A DNA stretch of 41,073 nt, taken from CAYYGL01 sp964471235. Its GTDB lineage: Bacteria; Calditrichota; Calditrichia; RBG-13-44-9; J075. The stretch spans positions 1-41,073 of the forward strand of contig CAYYGL010000015.1 of NCBI GenBank assembly GCA_964471235.1, in the 5' to 3' direction. The translations under genes and the position numbers were made by a program. The notes beneath the pieces were generated by a model that did not search any database, was not told the DNA's origin, and saw only the letters and a program-made list of their open reading frames with translations. Positions 18,723-28,037 of this stretch are shown here, piece after piece (position 1 is the stretch's first letter; each line of letters begins with the position of its first letter).

Positions 18723-18730
18723 AGAATTGA
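18611..18730 (+). pseudogene. 5' remnant of a Y1 (IS200-like/REP-associated) transposase
   Basis: The frame opens MANTYTQIYIQV, the characteristic N-terminus of REP-associated IS200-like transposases (MxNTYTQIxIQxVF...). After 12 codons the similarity stops where the inverted repeat begins, and the remaining 27 codons are read through the repeat to TGA at 18728-18730. The HuH and Tyr catalytic motifs are absent, so it cannot be active. Any mobility would need a transposase elsewhere in the genome. Confidence 0.7.
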
Positions 18731-18761
18731 ACAAAATTTAAGACATTGACTCGGAGTAAGT

Positions 18762-21056
18762 ATGATTGGCAAACGAATCGCGCATTACGAGATAACCGAA
18801 AAACTCGGCGAAGGCGGGATGGGCGTCGTCTACAAAGCGAACGACACTAAACTCAAACGCGACGTCGCTATCAAATTCCTGCCGCGGCAGATTGCCGCCA
18901 GCGAACAGGAACGGGAGCGCTTCAGAATCGAGGCGCAGGCCGCCGCGGCGCTGAATCACCCGAACATCGCCACGATTCACGCGATTGAGGAAGTCGATGA
19001 TGAGATGTTCATCGTCATGGAATATATAGACGGCCGGGAATTGAAAGACGTTATCGCAGACGTAGGGGCGAAGCATTCCCAACGAGGTGTTTCTTCAGAA
19101 ACAGACGACGGCCCCCGGAATGCTTCGCCTCAACATTTCGCCCAATACATGCCCACCGAGCAGATCATCGATATCGCCACCCAGATCGCTGAGGGCCTGC
19201 AGGCCGCCCATGCCAAAGGCATCGTGCATCGCGATATCAAATCCAGCAACATCATGGTGACGGAAGAGGGCCGAGTGAAGGTCATGGATTTTGGCCTCGC
19301 CAAGATTGGCGCCGGGGCGCAAATCACAAAAGATAATTCCACACTGGGGACCCTTGCTTACATGTCCCCTGAACAGGTTAAGGGAGAAGAACTGAATCAG
19401 CGGACAGATATCTGGTCCTTTGGCGTGGTGCTCTATGAAATGTTAACCGGAGTATTGCCTTTTCAAGGTTACTATGACCAGGCCATCATTTATTCTATCC
19501 TGAATGAAGAACCAAAATTGTTTTGGGAGCCTGATTCGCGGGAACCGGTTCATATCGTTATTAAAAAAACTTTGCAAAAAAATCGGGATAAACGGTATGG
19601 ACAAATGAGTGAGGTGATTCATGACCTCACAGCCCCGGGGACTTCGGAGACAGTATCCACTGCAAAAATCACGGGTAAAGGAATTAAGAAGTTGGCAGTA
19701 CTTCCATTTACCAATATGGTGAATGACCCCGGCACAAATTTTCTGGGATTTGCTCTTGCCGACCAGATTATTGGCGCCATGGCGTATTCAAAAAATGTGT
19801 TGGTAAGACCCTCCAGCAGCATCCGTAAGTACCAGGATGCGGTGGTGGATATCCAAAAATCAGGTGCCGAGTTGAACGTCAGCTACATATTAGCCGGTAG
19901 TTATATGAAAGAGGCTGATACCATCAGGCTCAATATTGAACTGGTTGATCTTGAATCGGAAAAGATGCTCTGGAGGGAGCGGATCCAGGTAAAATACAAC
20001 AACGCGTTCGAACTGCAAGATATTGTTTCCCAAAAAGTGGTTGATGGGCTTAAGATTCAATTTTCTGAAGAAGAGCGGGAACGAATGAAACCCGACACCC
20101 CCCAAAGCCCGGCGGCTTATGAATTTTATCTCCGTGCCATTTCTTACCCACAAAACCTGGAGGGAAGCACCCTGGCGATTGGAATGCTCAATCGGGCAAT
20201 TCAGTTGGATCCCCTATATGCGCCTGCCTATCTGGAGTTAGGCATCCGCTATAACCAGTTTTCCCAGGTTGGACAGGAAACAGCGGATGCATTTGAGAAA
20301 TCGGAAAAAGCACTGCTCAAGGCTTTGTCTTTAAAGCACGATCTTCTTCCTGCACTGGCATATCTGGCGTTAATTTATACCGACATCGGAAAGCACGAGG
20401 AAGCGCATTCCCTTTTGATAAGAGCATTGAAAATCAATCCCAATGATGCCTGGATTCATTTTTCTCTCAGCTATCACTACCGCTACATCGGCTTTTTAGA
20501 GGAAGCAGAAAAGGAAATAGAAACAGCACTCTCTATCGATCCCGGCAATCCCCGTTTTCGTTCGTCGATCATCGTTTACATGTTTCTGGGAAAGTACGAC
20601 AAGATCGAGTCATTCGACCTGGATATCGACAGCCCGTTCACTTTGAACTACCTTGGAGAAGCATTCATGCGGATGGGAAACCATGAACGGGCGCTTGCCT
20701 GTTTTGAAAAAGTATTAGGGCACAAAGAAGAAGTCGGTGAATTCTATTTCGCCTCTTCTCTTGTAGCATATATTCAGGGAAATGTTGAAATCGCTTTTGA
20801 ATTTACGCTGAAACGAGAATCGGAAGACCCTGCCGACGGAGAGATCTGGTATGAAATTGCTCGAATCTACGGCTTGTTAAATAAAACGGAAGACTGTGAG
20901 CGTGCATTAACCAAATCGGTTGAATTAGGTTACTTGTGTTATCCGGCAATGCACATGGATGCTTTTTTGGATCCGGTTCGGCAAGAGCCGGGAATACAAA
21001 ATATTCTCGAAAAGACGCGGACACGGCATGAGGAATTAAAAGAGAAGCTATTATAA
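18762..21056 (+). CDS. serine/threonine protein kinase with TolB-like domain and TPR repeats (soluble)
   Basis: This 764-aa protein begins with a Hanks-type kinase domain (~1-285). It shows the glycine loop GEGGMGVVY at 16-24, Lys38, HRDIKSSN with catalytic Asp158, DFG at 176-178, and YMSPEQ in the activation segment. Residues ~308-445 (KKLAVLPFTNM ... YILAGSY) resemble the TolB/FlgO-like domain of kinase-TPR proteins, followed by TPRs to the C-terminus. There is no membrane segment, unlike the kinase at 25227. GGAG lies 5 bases before ATG. Two oddities stand out: an in-frame palindromic insert between the N- and C-lobes (residues ~102-123), and an abrupt GC fall at about 19320, both discussed as findings. 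REP-type elements flank the gene. Confidence 0.92.
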   Translation: MIGKRIAHYEITEKLGEGGMGVVYKANDTKLKRDVAIKFLPRQIAASEQERERFRIEAQAAAALNHPNIATIHAIEEVDDEMFIVMEYIDGRELKDVIADVGAKHSQRGVSSETDDGPRNASPQHFAQYMPTEQIIDIATQIAEGLQAAHAKGIVHRDIKSSNIMVTEEGRVKVMDFGLAKIGAGAQITKDNSTLGTLAYMSPEQVKGEELNQRTDIWSFGVVLYEMLTGVLPFQGYYDQAIIYSILNEEPKLFWEPDSREPVHIVIKKTLQKNRDKRYGQMSEVIHDLTAPGTSETVSTAKITGKGIKKLAVLPFTNMVNDPGTNFLGFALADQIIGAMAYSKNVLVRPSSSIRKYQDAVVDIQKSGAELNVSYILAGSYMKEADTIRLNIELVDLESEKMLWRERIQVKYNNAFELQDIVSQKVVDGLKIQFSEEERERMKPDTPQSPAAYEFYLRAISYPQNLEGSTLAIGMLNRAIQLDPLYAPAYLELGIRYNQFSQVGQETADAFEKSEKALLKALSLKHDLLPALAYLALIYTDIGKHEEAHSLLIRALKINPNDAWIHFSLSYHYRYIGFLEEAEKEIETALSIDPGNPRFRSSIIVYMFLGKYDKIESFDLDIDSPFTLNYLGEAFMRMGNHERALACFEKVLGHKEEVGEFYFASSLVAYIQGNVEIAFEFTLKRESEDPADGEIWYEIARIYGLLNKTEDCERALTKSVELGYLCYPAMHMDAFLDPVRQEPGIQNILEKTRTRHEELKEKLL
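19067..19129 (+). repeat. 63-bp palindromic insert inside the kinase coding region
   Basis: GGCGAAGCATTCC (19067-19079) and GGAATGCTTCGCC (19117-19129) are perfect 13-bp inverted arms. The interior has a second hairpin (GTTTC, TTCA loop, GAAAC). The insert is in frame and encodes a polar stretch between the beta-5/alpha-D part of the N-lobe hinge and helix E. The kinase at 25227 lacks this segment. Sequences starting GTAGGGGCGAAGCATTC resemble interspersed intergenic repeats. Confidence 0.75.
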
Positions 21057-21065
21057 TTGGTAAGT

Positions 21066-21186
21066 AACTATTCAGCCATACCTGCGAATTTGAAGTTTTA
21101 TTCGTCATCCCGGTTTCTTCATCAATCGACGCAGGCGATTGATGAAGAAACCGGAATGATACTGATGGGTTTATAGTTGAATAGTT
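21066..21186. repeat. hairpin element bounded by inverted AACTATTCA ends, copy 1
   Basis: AACTATTCA at 21066-21074 and its complement TGAATAGTT at 21178-21186 bound a 121-bp unit. Inside is a perfect 19-bp stem (21110-21128 with 21136-21154) with a 7-base loop. It begins 10 bases after the kinase stop and may act as a transcription terminator, although no T-run follows the stem. A related unit in inverted orientation lies at 35879-36070. Confidence 0.6.
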
Positions 21187-21295
21187 CCATTGGTAATCGT
21201 ATTTTGTATTATAACATTACCGAATAGCATGGGCGGGGCGACATGGGTATGGTTGACAGAGCCCGCGGTTCGAAACTCGAACAAAAGGTCGTTTC

Positions 21296-21526
21296 AACTC
21301 TGTTAAGAGTGTCATGTTAATAACGACATGCCCAAATAAAACCACAAGGAACTCCGTAGGAGTGATATCTAAGGCAGGTGAAATACAATGTTGAATTCGA
21401 TAGGAAACATCTCTTTACCTGGCTTCAGAATGAATAAACAGTGGGGAGCATTGACAGGTCACTCCTGCCGGAGCCCGGGATATAGAAGGCATTGCTTTGC
21501 TATAAATATTTCATCCCGATAGGATT
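21296..21526 (+). mobile_element. degenerate REP/IS200-type element, copy 2
   Basis: It has the same two-forward, two-reverse layout as copy 1. Forward units are AACTCTGTTAAGAGTGTCAT from 21296 and AACTCCGTAGGAGTGATATC from 21350. Inverted units lie at 21451-21475 (TCACTCCTGCCGGAG) and 21500-21526 (CTATAAATATTTCATCCCGA). No transposase start is preserved between them. Together with 18514-18722 it brackets the kinase gene. Confidence 0.7.
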
Positions 21527-21696
21527 GTCAGGGAGGACAACTGCTACTAAGGCTTCATTTAACGCATGTAAAGTTTGAAGAATGATTGACAAAACCGTTT
21601 TTTCATATCATTCGTTCCTGGGGAGCATTGCCTCTGTGCCGTACAACTTTACAAAAAGTTAATCATTTCCCAAATCTGTAAAGGAGAAAACCGAAA

Positions 21697-24600
21697 ATGA
21701 TGTGTGAATCTTCAATTGTAGTCAGCCCGTACCGTTTTTCCGATGAGATTTTCTTAAATTGGAAAACAGCATTCCTCTGTATGCTGTTGATGTTCGGAGT
21801 CTTTTTCGTCGATTCTTCCATCGTTGCCCAAACGAATGATGCGGTGATTTTGCCGGAGCTACGCTGGCGGCTGGTGGGTCCTTTTCGGGGGGGCTGGGCA
21901 AGCGTTGCCGTGGGCATCCCCGAAAAGCCGAATACGTTTTACTTCGGCGCCGTTGCCGGCGGGGTGTGGAAGACGGAAAATGCCGGGCGCACCTGGCAGC
22001 CGCTGATGCAGCATGAGGCTGCCGCCTCTATCGGCGCCATGGATATCGCTCCCTCCCAACCGAACATTATTTACGTGGGCACCGGGCAGGTAACCATGCG
22101 CTACGATGTGGTTTCCGGCAATGGAGTCTATCGTTCCGATGATGGCGGTAAGACCTGGATACACCTGGGGCTGGCAGAGACCCGGCACATTGGTCGGATT
22201 CTGGTCGATCCCGGGGACCCGGACCGGGTGTTAGTGGCGGCAATGGGGCATGCCTTTGATGCCAATCCGGAGCGGGGCATTTATTTAACAGAAAATGGCG
22301 GCAAAAGCTGGCGGCAGGTGCTTTTTGTGGATGAAAACACCGGGGCGGTTGATTTTGCCCGGGACCCGCAGCATCCCACAGTGGTTTATGCTGCGCTCTG
22401 GCAGTTCCGGCAGCATCCCTGGCTGGATTATTTTCAACCTCAGGAGGGACCGGGCTCCGGAATTTACAAAAGCGAGGATGGTGGCGAAACCTGGGAGAAA
22501 CTTTCCGGGAAAGGGCTGCCCGAGGGTCCGCTGGGTCGGGTGGGGTTGGCAACCCCCAGGGGCGGTGGCGGGAAAACCGTTTATGCCGCGGTCGCTGCCT
22601 CAAAAGGCGGCGGATTCTATCGTTCTGACGACAGCGGGCAGACCTGGACCCTGATCAATCGCGATCCGGAACTGAGCAGTGACTATTTCTGCCGGGTCAC
22701 CGTGGCGCCCGATAATCCCGAGGTGGTTTATGTGATGGCGCGCTCCATCCATCGATCCGATGACGGCGGGCACCACTTTTCTATCATCAAAGGCTCCCCG
22801 GGAGGCGACGATTACCACTTTCTGTGGATCAACCCGCTCCATCCCGACCACATGATCACCGCCTCCGACCAGGGCACGGTGGTAACGGTAGACGGTGGAA
22901 AAAGCTGGTCGAGTTGGTATAACCAGCCCACCGGGCAGTTCTATCACCTGGCGGCAGATGATCAATTTCCTTATAAAATTTATAGCGGTCAACAGGACAA
23001 CGGCACCGTACAGATTCTCAGCCGGGGACCTTATGGTGTGATCGAAGAACGGGACTGGCACCCGGTGGGCGGTGATGAGCGGGATTATGAAGTGCCCAAA
23101 CCCGGGGAGCCCAACATCGTGCTGGGAAGCGGATTGGGCGGATACGTCTCCCGTGCCAACCAGGAAACCCGCCAGGTTGCCAATGTCTCCCCCTGGCCGG
23201 TGTCCAGTTACGGTGCCAAACTAAATACCGTTCGCTACCGATACACCTGGATTACCCCACTGTCTTTCTCTCCGGTGGGGAAACATGCCCTTTATTTCGG
23301 CGCCCAGGTGCTATTCCGTTCGTACGATGACGGCGACCACTGGGAGGTGATCAGCCCGGATTTGAGCGCCAAAAAGCCGGATGCAAGCAATTGTGATGAT
23401 CCCAATCTGGAAGAAGCGCGCGATTGCGGCTACGGGGTCATCTACAGCATTGCTCCTTCTCCGTTGGATGAAGAAGTGATTTGGGTGGGTACTGATGACG
23501 GGCTGATTCATGTCACCCGTGACGGCGGAGAGCACTGGCAAAATGTTACCCCGCCCCAGGTGCCCCACTGGGGACGCATTAACACTATTGCGCCTTCGCC
23601 TTTCTCAGTGCGGGGTGCTTATGCGGCGGTGGATGCCCATCGCACCGGGAAATATGCCCCGCTGGTAATCAAAACTGCCGACGGCGGCAAGAGTTGGCAG
23701 ACCATCATTAGCGGCTTGCCGGAAGATCAATTTGTGTTTGCGGTGCGAGCCGACCCCCAGCGCCCGGGTTTGCTTTATGCCGCCACCAATCGCAGTGTGT
23801 TTGTCAGTTTGGATGACGGGGCGCACTGGCAATCGCTGGCGTTTAACCTGCCCACGGCATCGGTGCGGGACTTGCTGGTGCATCATGGCGACCTGCTGGC
23901 AGGCACCCAGGGCAGGGGCATCTGGGCATTGGATGTACTGGCGCCGCTTCGTCACCTGCCGGCTGATTTAGCAGACCGCCCGGCATATCTCTTCCCCCCG
24001 GCAAATACCTGGCGATTACGCAGCAACGAAAATCATGATACCCCGCCGCCACCTTCCACTCCCCTCGGGCAAAATCCCCCGGCAGGCGCCGTTATCGACT
24101 ATTGGTTGAAAGATGATGCCGCCGGAGCCGTAACGCTCACCATCCGCGATGCTGCCGGTGAACTGGTGCGGCGCTTCTCCAGCAGCGACCCCCCGGAATC
24201 GCTCACCGTGAACCAGTATTTCCAATCCGGTTGGATCAAAAAAGACAAACAGCTTTCCGCACAAGCCGGTACCCACCGCTTTATTTGGGACCTGCGCTAC
24301 CCACGACCCAAGGCGCTGACTTACAACTATCAGATTGCCGCGGTGTGGCATGACGGCACCTTAATCGCACCCGAAGGCGCCCTGGTGCTGCCCGGCAAAT
24401 ATACGGTAACGCTTACCGTAGATGGGAAAGAATACCACCAGCCGCTAACCGTGAAGATGGATCCAAGGGTGCAGATCTCTGACGATGCGCTTAAGAAACA
24501 GCTTGCCCTGGCACGGGATGTGACCGCCACCCTGGCGGAGGTGGTCCGCACCTATAATGAGATTAAGTCCATCCAGAAGACCCGGCAACAGGAAAATCCC

Positions 24601-24822
24601 GGTGACGCCCTGAACGATTCCTTGAAGATTCTGACAACCGGGGGACATCCCAATCTTGCTGCGGTGGCAGGAGTATTGGGCAATCTGGTTACTGCTGTGC
24701 AAAGCGCCGATGCCGCCCCGACCCAGGGACAATATGCGGTCTTCAAAAAATACCGTCAGGAATATGCCGGTTTATTGGCACGCTGGCAGGTGCTTCAGCC
24801 CCGGGTGAGCAAGGCGAGATAG
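21697..24822 (+). CDS. exported BNR/Asp-box beta-propeller protein (sortilin/VPS10-like)
   Basis: This 1041-aa protein has an N-terminal hydrophobic segment (~23-45, ending SSIVAQ) that is probably a signal peptide, although the preceding region of ~22 residues is long. At least eleven Asp-box-type motifs (S/T-x-D-x-G-x-x-W) occur between residues ~90 and ~720, for example SDDGGKTWI, SEDGGETWE, TRDGGEHWQ and SLDDGAHWQ. They indicate one or two BNR/sortilin-type beta-propellers. The C-terminal ~270 residues contain a FlgD-like beta-sandwich (VTLTIRDAAGELVRRF, THRFIWDLRYP) and a helical end. Such proteins are annotated as glycosyl hydrolases, but Asp boxes alone do not show catalysis. AAGGAG at 21680-21685 precedes ATG. 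GC is higher than in the flanking non-coding DNA. Confidence 0.88.
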   Translation: MMCESSIVVSPYRFSDEIFLNWKTAFLCMLLMFGVFFVDSSIVAQTNDAVILPELRWRLVGPFRGGWASVAVGIPEKPNTFYFGAVAGGVWKTENAGRTWQPLMQHEAAASIGAMDIAPSQPNIIYVGTGQVTMRYDVVSGNGVYRSDDGGKTWIHLGLAETRHIGRILVDPGDPDRVLVAAMGHAFDANPERGIYLTENGGKSWRQVLFVDENTGAVDFARDPQHPTVVYAALWQFRQHPWLDYFQPQEGPGSGIYKSEDGGETWEKLSGKGLPEGPLGRVGLATPRGGGGKTVYAAVAASKGGGFYRSDDSGQTWTLINRDPELSSDYFCRVTVAPDNPEVVYVMARSIHRSDDGGHHFSIIKGSPGGDDYHFLWINPLHPDHMITASDQGTVVTVDGGKSWSSWYNQPTGQFYHLAADDQFPYKIYSGQQDNGTVQILSRGPYGVIEERDWHPVGGDERDYEVPKPGEPNIVLGSGLGGYVSRANQETRQVANVSPWPVSSYGAKLNTVRYRYTWITPLSFSPVGKHALYFGAQVLFRSYDDGDHWEVISPDLSAKKPDASNCDDPNLEEARDCGYGVIYSIAPSPLDEEVIWVGTDDGLIHVTRDGGEHWQNVTPPQVPHWGRINTIAPSPFSVRGAYAAVDAHRTGKYAPLVIKTADGGKSWQTIISGLPEDQFVFAVRADPQRPGLLYAATNRSVFVSLDDGAHWQSLAFNLPTASVRDLLVHHGDLLAGTQGRGIWALDVLAPLRHLPADLADRPAYLFPPANTWRLRSNENHDTPPPPSTPLGQNPPAGAVIDYWLKDDAAGAVTLTIRDAAGELVRRFSSSDPPESLTVNQYFQSGWIKKDKQLSAQAGTHRFIWDLRYPRPKALTYNYQIAAVWHDGTLIAPEGALVLPGKYTVTLTVDGKEYHQPLTVKMDPRVQISDDALKKQLALARDVTATLAEVVRTYNEIKSIQKTRQQENPGDALNDSLKILTTGGHPNLAAVAGVLGNLVTAVQSADAAPTQGQYAVFKKYRQEYAGLLARWQVLQPRVSKAR

Positions 24823-25226
24823 CTTGATATACTATTTGCCTCATCACAAAAAAACCGTCTCTAAGGGTTTTTTTAGGTATCGTATTTAAAATGTCGTATA
24901 TTGGAGAGATTATCTTCGGTTCTGTTATTAGAGATCACGAATTGTCAATACATTGTTCCTACACAATACACTTCCGATGATGTCTCTTCCGCGCTTTATG
25001 AAGCTGGAAAATTTATTTTTCTCAAGAATTGGATCTTGACAATTAAGTTCCAGCGAAAAGCCTTTTATGCAACACAAGAGCAATTATTAATTCCAAAGCA
25101 AAGTCACCAGGGAGAAGTAGCTGAGTTGAGTTTACGCTACGGGAAAGATGACAGGGGATATTATGCCCCTGCGACGGGTATCGCGAAAGTTTTCTGCCCG
25201 CTCGAAGGTTTTGTTGGGGAGGTCTG
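24823..25226 (+). other. 404-bp interval before the second kinase; doubtful 108-codon frame
   Basis: Apart from the terminator-like hairpin at 24848-24874, the interval contains a frame from TTG 24901 whose stop overlaps the kinase start (TGATG at 25225-25228). That overlap would suit coupling, but there is no Shine-Dalgarno before 24901, no internal ATG and no recognisable domain. I see no firm gene here. The GGGGAGG at 25217-25223 most likely serves the kinase at 25227. Confidence 0.3.
24848..24874 (+). terminator. terminator candidate after the BNR protein gene
   Basis: AAAAAAACC (24848-24856) can pair with GGGTTTTTTT (24865-24874), with a GTCTCTAA loop and a T-rich 3' arm. It lies 25 bases after the stop. 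It is mostly A-T pairs, so the stem is weak. Confidence 0.5.
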
Positions 25227-27887
25227 ATGGATAATTTGATCGGGAAAACGATTTTACATTATCGTATAGAAAGTCAACTGGGTAAAGGCGGGATGGGGAT
25301 GGTATACCGTGCAGAAGATATTCGCCTGGGACGCCCGGTAGCCCTTAAGTTGCTTCCTACAACAATTTCCAACAACGAACCGGAACGAGAGCGGTTTCTA
25401 ATCGAAGCCCGGGCAGCAGCGGCTTTGAATCATCCTTATATCGCACATGTTTATGTGGTTGAGGAGTTAGACGATCCGCAGCTTGGTAAACAACTGTTCA
25501 TCGTCATGGAATATATTGACGGCAGGGAGTTGCGCGAGATTATCCAATCCGGAATCCCCAATCCCCAATCCGCAATAGATTACGCCATCCAAATCGCCGG
25601 GGGTCTGCTGGCGGCGCACGCCAAAGGGATTGTCCATCGAGATATCAAACCCTCGAACATTATGATCACAGAGACCGATCAGGTTAAAATCATGGATTTC
25701 GGGCTGGCGAAATTTGTGGGTAGTTCCGCCCCGGCTTCCCACCTGACGCAAACCGGAACTACCCTGGGCACGGTGCCCTATATGTCACCGGAACAGGTGA
25801 GGGGGGAGGAGGTAGACCAACGAACCGATATCTGGTCATTTGGGGTAATCCTCTATGAACTCCTCACCGGGCAGCATCCGTTTGCCCAAAGTTATGAAGC
25901 GGCTCAGCTTTATGCCATTGTAAATGAGCCGTATGAGCCGCCCACACAACTGAATCCCCAACTTCCGGCTGCCGTTGATACCATCATCGCTAAAATGCTG
26001 GGAAAATCGCCTGAAGAACGATATGCCGGTATGGACGAAGTGTTGCACGATTTACACCAGGTTGATTCCCCCAATGGAATCCCTGCATTTGTCGGAACAA
26101 CCGGCGGTTCCAATCGCTCATTGGTAAGAAAGCTGCCATTCTCCGGTAAAGTGACCCCCATGCCGTTATGGAGTTGGTTAAGCCGGGCAGCATTATTGGT
26201 TATCATTGTAGGCGGTCTGGTTTTTGTTGCAAACCTTGTCTGGAGGTGGAATCAACCCCATGCCCTTCCCGTTCTTTCCGAAAAGCGTATTGTGGTGCTT
26301 CCGATTCGGAATGGCGAAGATGCTGGCAAAGACCGGGCATTTTGCGACGGATTAACGGAATTACTTACCAGCACTCTAACCCAAATTGAGGGGACTCAAA
26401 ACGCTTTGTGGGTCGTGCCGTCAACTGAAGTGCGCAATAGCCGGGTTCGAACCGCAGGGGCAGCACAACAGAAATTTAACGCGAATTTGGTGATTACCGG
26501 AAGTTTGCAACGGAGCGAGAATGCCCTGAGTTTGACACTGAATTTAATCGATGCCCGTAGCTTACGACAATTGAAGTCCGTTGTGGTTCATAAGGGAATG
26601 CAAAGCATTTCCGAATTTCAAAAAGATGTGGTAAATCACTTGCAACAGATGTTGGAATTACCCATTCAAACGGAAAATCAACGGGTGCTCCTGGCAGGGG
26701 TTACCACCAGTTCCGGGGCGTATGAATATTATCTTCAGGGGAAAGGGCTGTTACTAAATTATGATAAGCCGGAAAATGTAGAACAGGCAATTCAACAGTT
26801 TCAGATGGCGATTCGGGAAGATTCCCTGTATGCGCTTGCCTTTGCCGGTTTGGGAGAAGCCTTCTGGCGCCGTTATGAATATCGCAAAGACCCCAAAATG
26901 GCGGCAGAAGCGGTTCAATATTGTCAACGTGCACTGGAACTGGACAGTTATCTTACCGAGGTGCATTTAACTCTGGGCATCATTTACCGGGGCACGGGAA
27001 AATATGATCTGTCTGTACAGGAGTTTGAGCAGGTGTTAAAATCCGAGCCGTACAACTCGGATGCTTATCGTGAATTAGCCAGTACGTATGCCCGCAAGGG
27101 GGATAACAGCCGGGTGGAAAAAATGTATTTAAAAGCAATTGAACTACATCGTAATTACTGGGCGACCTATTATGACCTGGGACGTTTTTATTACCGGGGC
27201 GGGGATTACCAGAAGGCTGCCCAACAATTTTCCCGGGTTACCGAAATGGCGCCCTCGAACTTTAAAGCCTTTCGGAATCTCGGGGTGGTGTATCTTTTGA
27301 TGGGCAATATAAAAGACGCCCGAAAGATGCTGGAGGAGTCAATCCGTATCCATCCCAACTATGGGGCGTATTCCAACCTGGGCACCATCCTTTTTATGCA
27401 GCAGGAATATGCACAGGCTGCTCGTATGTATGAAAAAGCCCTGGAAGAAAATGATCGATTCTATGCCTTGTGGGGGAATCTGGCTTCTTGTTATGAATTA
27501 ATTCCCGATGAATCCTATAAAGCGACCCCCACCTATCAGCGTGCCATCAAATTGGCAGCGGAACAGCTTTCCGTGAATCCCAATGATGCCCGGGTATTGA
27601 AGTCCATTGCCAGCTATTATGCTAACTTAAATAATAAACCGAAAGCAATAACTTACATCAACCAGGCAGTGTCCTTAGCACCCGACAACCTGGAAGTGTT
27701 GTTTAGAGCAGCAGAAGTTTACGGTTTATTAGGAGATATGGATCAAGCTTACGATTTCCTGGAAACCGTTGTTTCGCGGGGGTATCCGGTAAAAATGGTG
27801 GAACAATCTCCAACTTTCAAAGAATTTCATGAACAACCGCGTTACCGGAAAATTATTGCGATGGGAAAGCATACCCGGGAGAACTGA
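25227..27887 (+). CDS. membrane-anchored serine/threonine protein kinase with TPR array
   Basis: This 886-aa protein starts with a Hanks-type kinase (~1-275): GKGGMGMVY at 19-27, Lys41, HRDIKPSN with Asp139, DFG at 157-159, YMSPEQVRGEE. A single membrane helix lies at ~314-338 (WLSRAALLVIIVGGLVFVANLV). The extracytoplasmic part has a TolB-like region (RIVVLPIRNG ... NLVITGSLQ, ~350-480) and then about nine TPRs to the C-terminus. So ligand or protein sensing outside may be linked to phosphorylation inside. The hinge loop contains a short AATCCCC-type tandem repeat encoding IPNPQS. It is a paralogue of the kinase at 18762, which lacks the membrane helix. GGGGAGG lies just upstream of ATG. Confidence 0.93.
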   Translation: MDNLIGKTILHYRIESQLGKGGMGMVYRAEDIRLGRPVALKLLPTTISNNEPERERFLIEARAAAALNHPYIAHVYVVEELDDPQLGKQLFIVMEYIDGRELREIIQSGIPNPQSAIDYAIQIAGGLLAAHAKGIVHRDIKPSNIMITETDQVKIMDFGLAKFVGSSAPASHLTQTGTTLGTVPYMSPEQVRGEEVDQRTDIWSFGVILYELLTGQHPFAQSYEAAQLYAIVNEPYEPPTQLNPQLPAAVDTIIAKMLGKSPEERYAGMDEVLHDLHQVDSPNGIPAFVGTTGGSNRSLVRKLPFSGKVTPMPLWSWLSRAALLVIIVGGLVFVANLVWRWNQPHALPVLSEKRIVVLPIRNGEDAGKDRAFCDGLTELLTSTLTQIEGTQNALWVVPSTEVRNSRVRTAGAAQQKFNANLVITGSLQRSENALSLTLNLIDARSLRQLKSVVVHKGMQSISEFQKDVVNHLQQMLELPIQTENQRVLLAGVTTSSGAYEYYLQGKGLLLNYDKPENVEQAIQQFQMAIREDSLYALAFAGLGEAFWRRYEYRKDPKMAAEAVQYCQRALELDSYLTEVHLTLGIIYRGTGKYDLSVQEFEQVLKSEPYNSDAYRELASTYARKGDNSRVEKMYLKAIELHRNYWATYYDLGRFYYRGGDYQKAAQQFSRVTEMAPSNFKAFRNLGVVYLLMGNIKDARKMLEESIRIHPNYGAYSNLGTILFMQQEYAQAARMYEKALEENDRFYALWGNLASCYELIPDESYKATPTYQRAIKLAAEQLSVNPNDARVLKSIASYYANLNNKPKAITYINQAVSLAPDNLEVLFRAAEVYGLLGDMDQAYDFLETVVSRGYPVKMVEQSPTFKEFHEQPRYRKIIAMGKHTREN
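25546..25573 (+). repeat. heptanucleotide tandem repeat inside the kinase gene
   Basis: Four consecutive 7-mers, AATCCGG, AATCCCC, AATCCCC and AATCCGC, encode part of the kinase hinge loop (residues ~107-116). Heptanucleotide repeats of this sort are prone to slippage, but a change of one unit would shift the frame. Confidence 0.7.
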
Positions 27888-28037
27888 TGTTGCAACTATG
27901 GAAAATGGATAAATAAGGTTGTTCTCGTGTTAAAAAAATCGCGTGTTGCCACGAATTCTTTTTAATTCAGTAGCTCTAAATAATTTTTTTTCATTCACCA
28001 GAATTTTCAACACAAACCAACTATCAGGGGAGGAATG

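Noticed and set aside
11611..21227. Shared 15-mer AACATTACCGAATAG at 11611 and 21213
   Set aside because: One exact 15-mer pair is close to chance expectation in 41 kb and the flanks do not match.
24901..25227. 108-codon frame overlapping the second kinase start
   Set aside because: TTG start without Shine-Dalgarno, no domain and no internal Met; kept only as a doubtful frame in the gap description.
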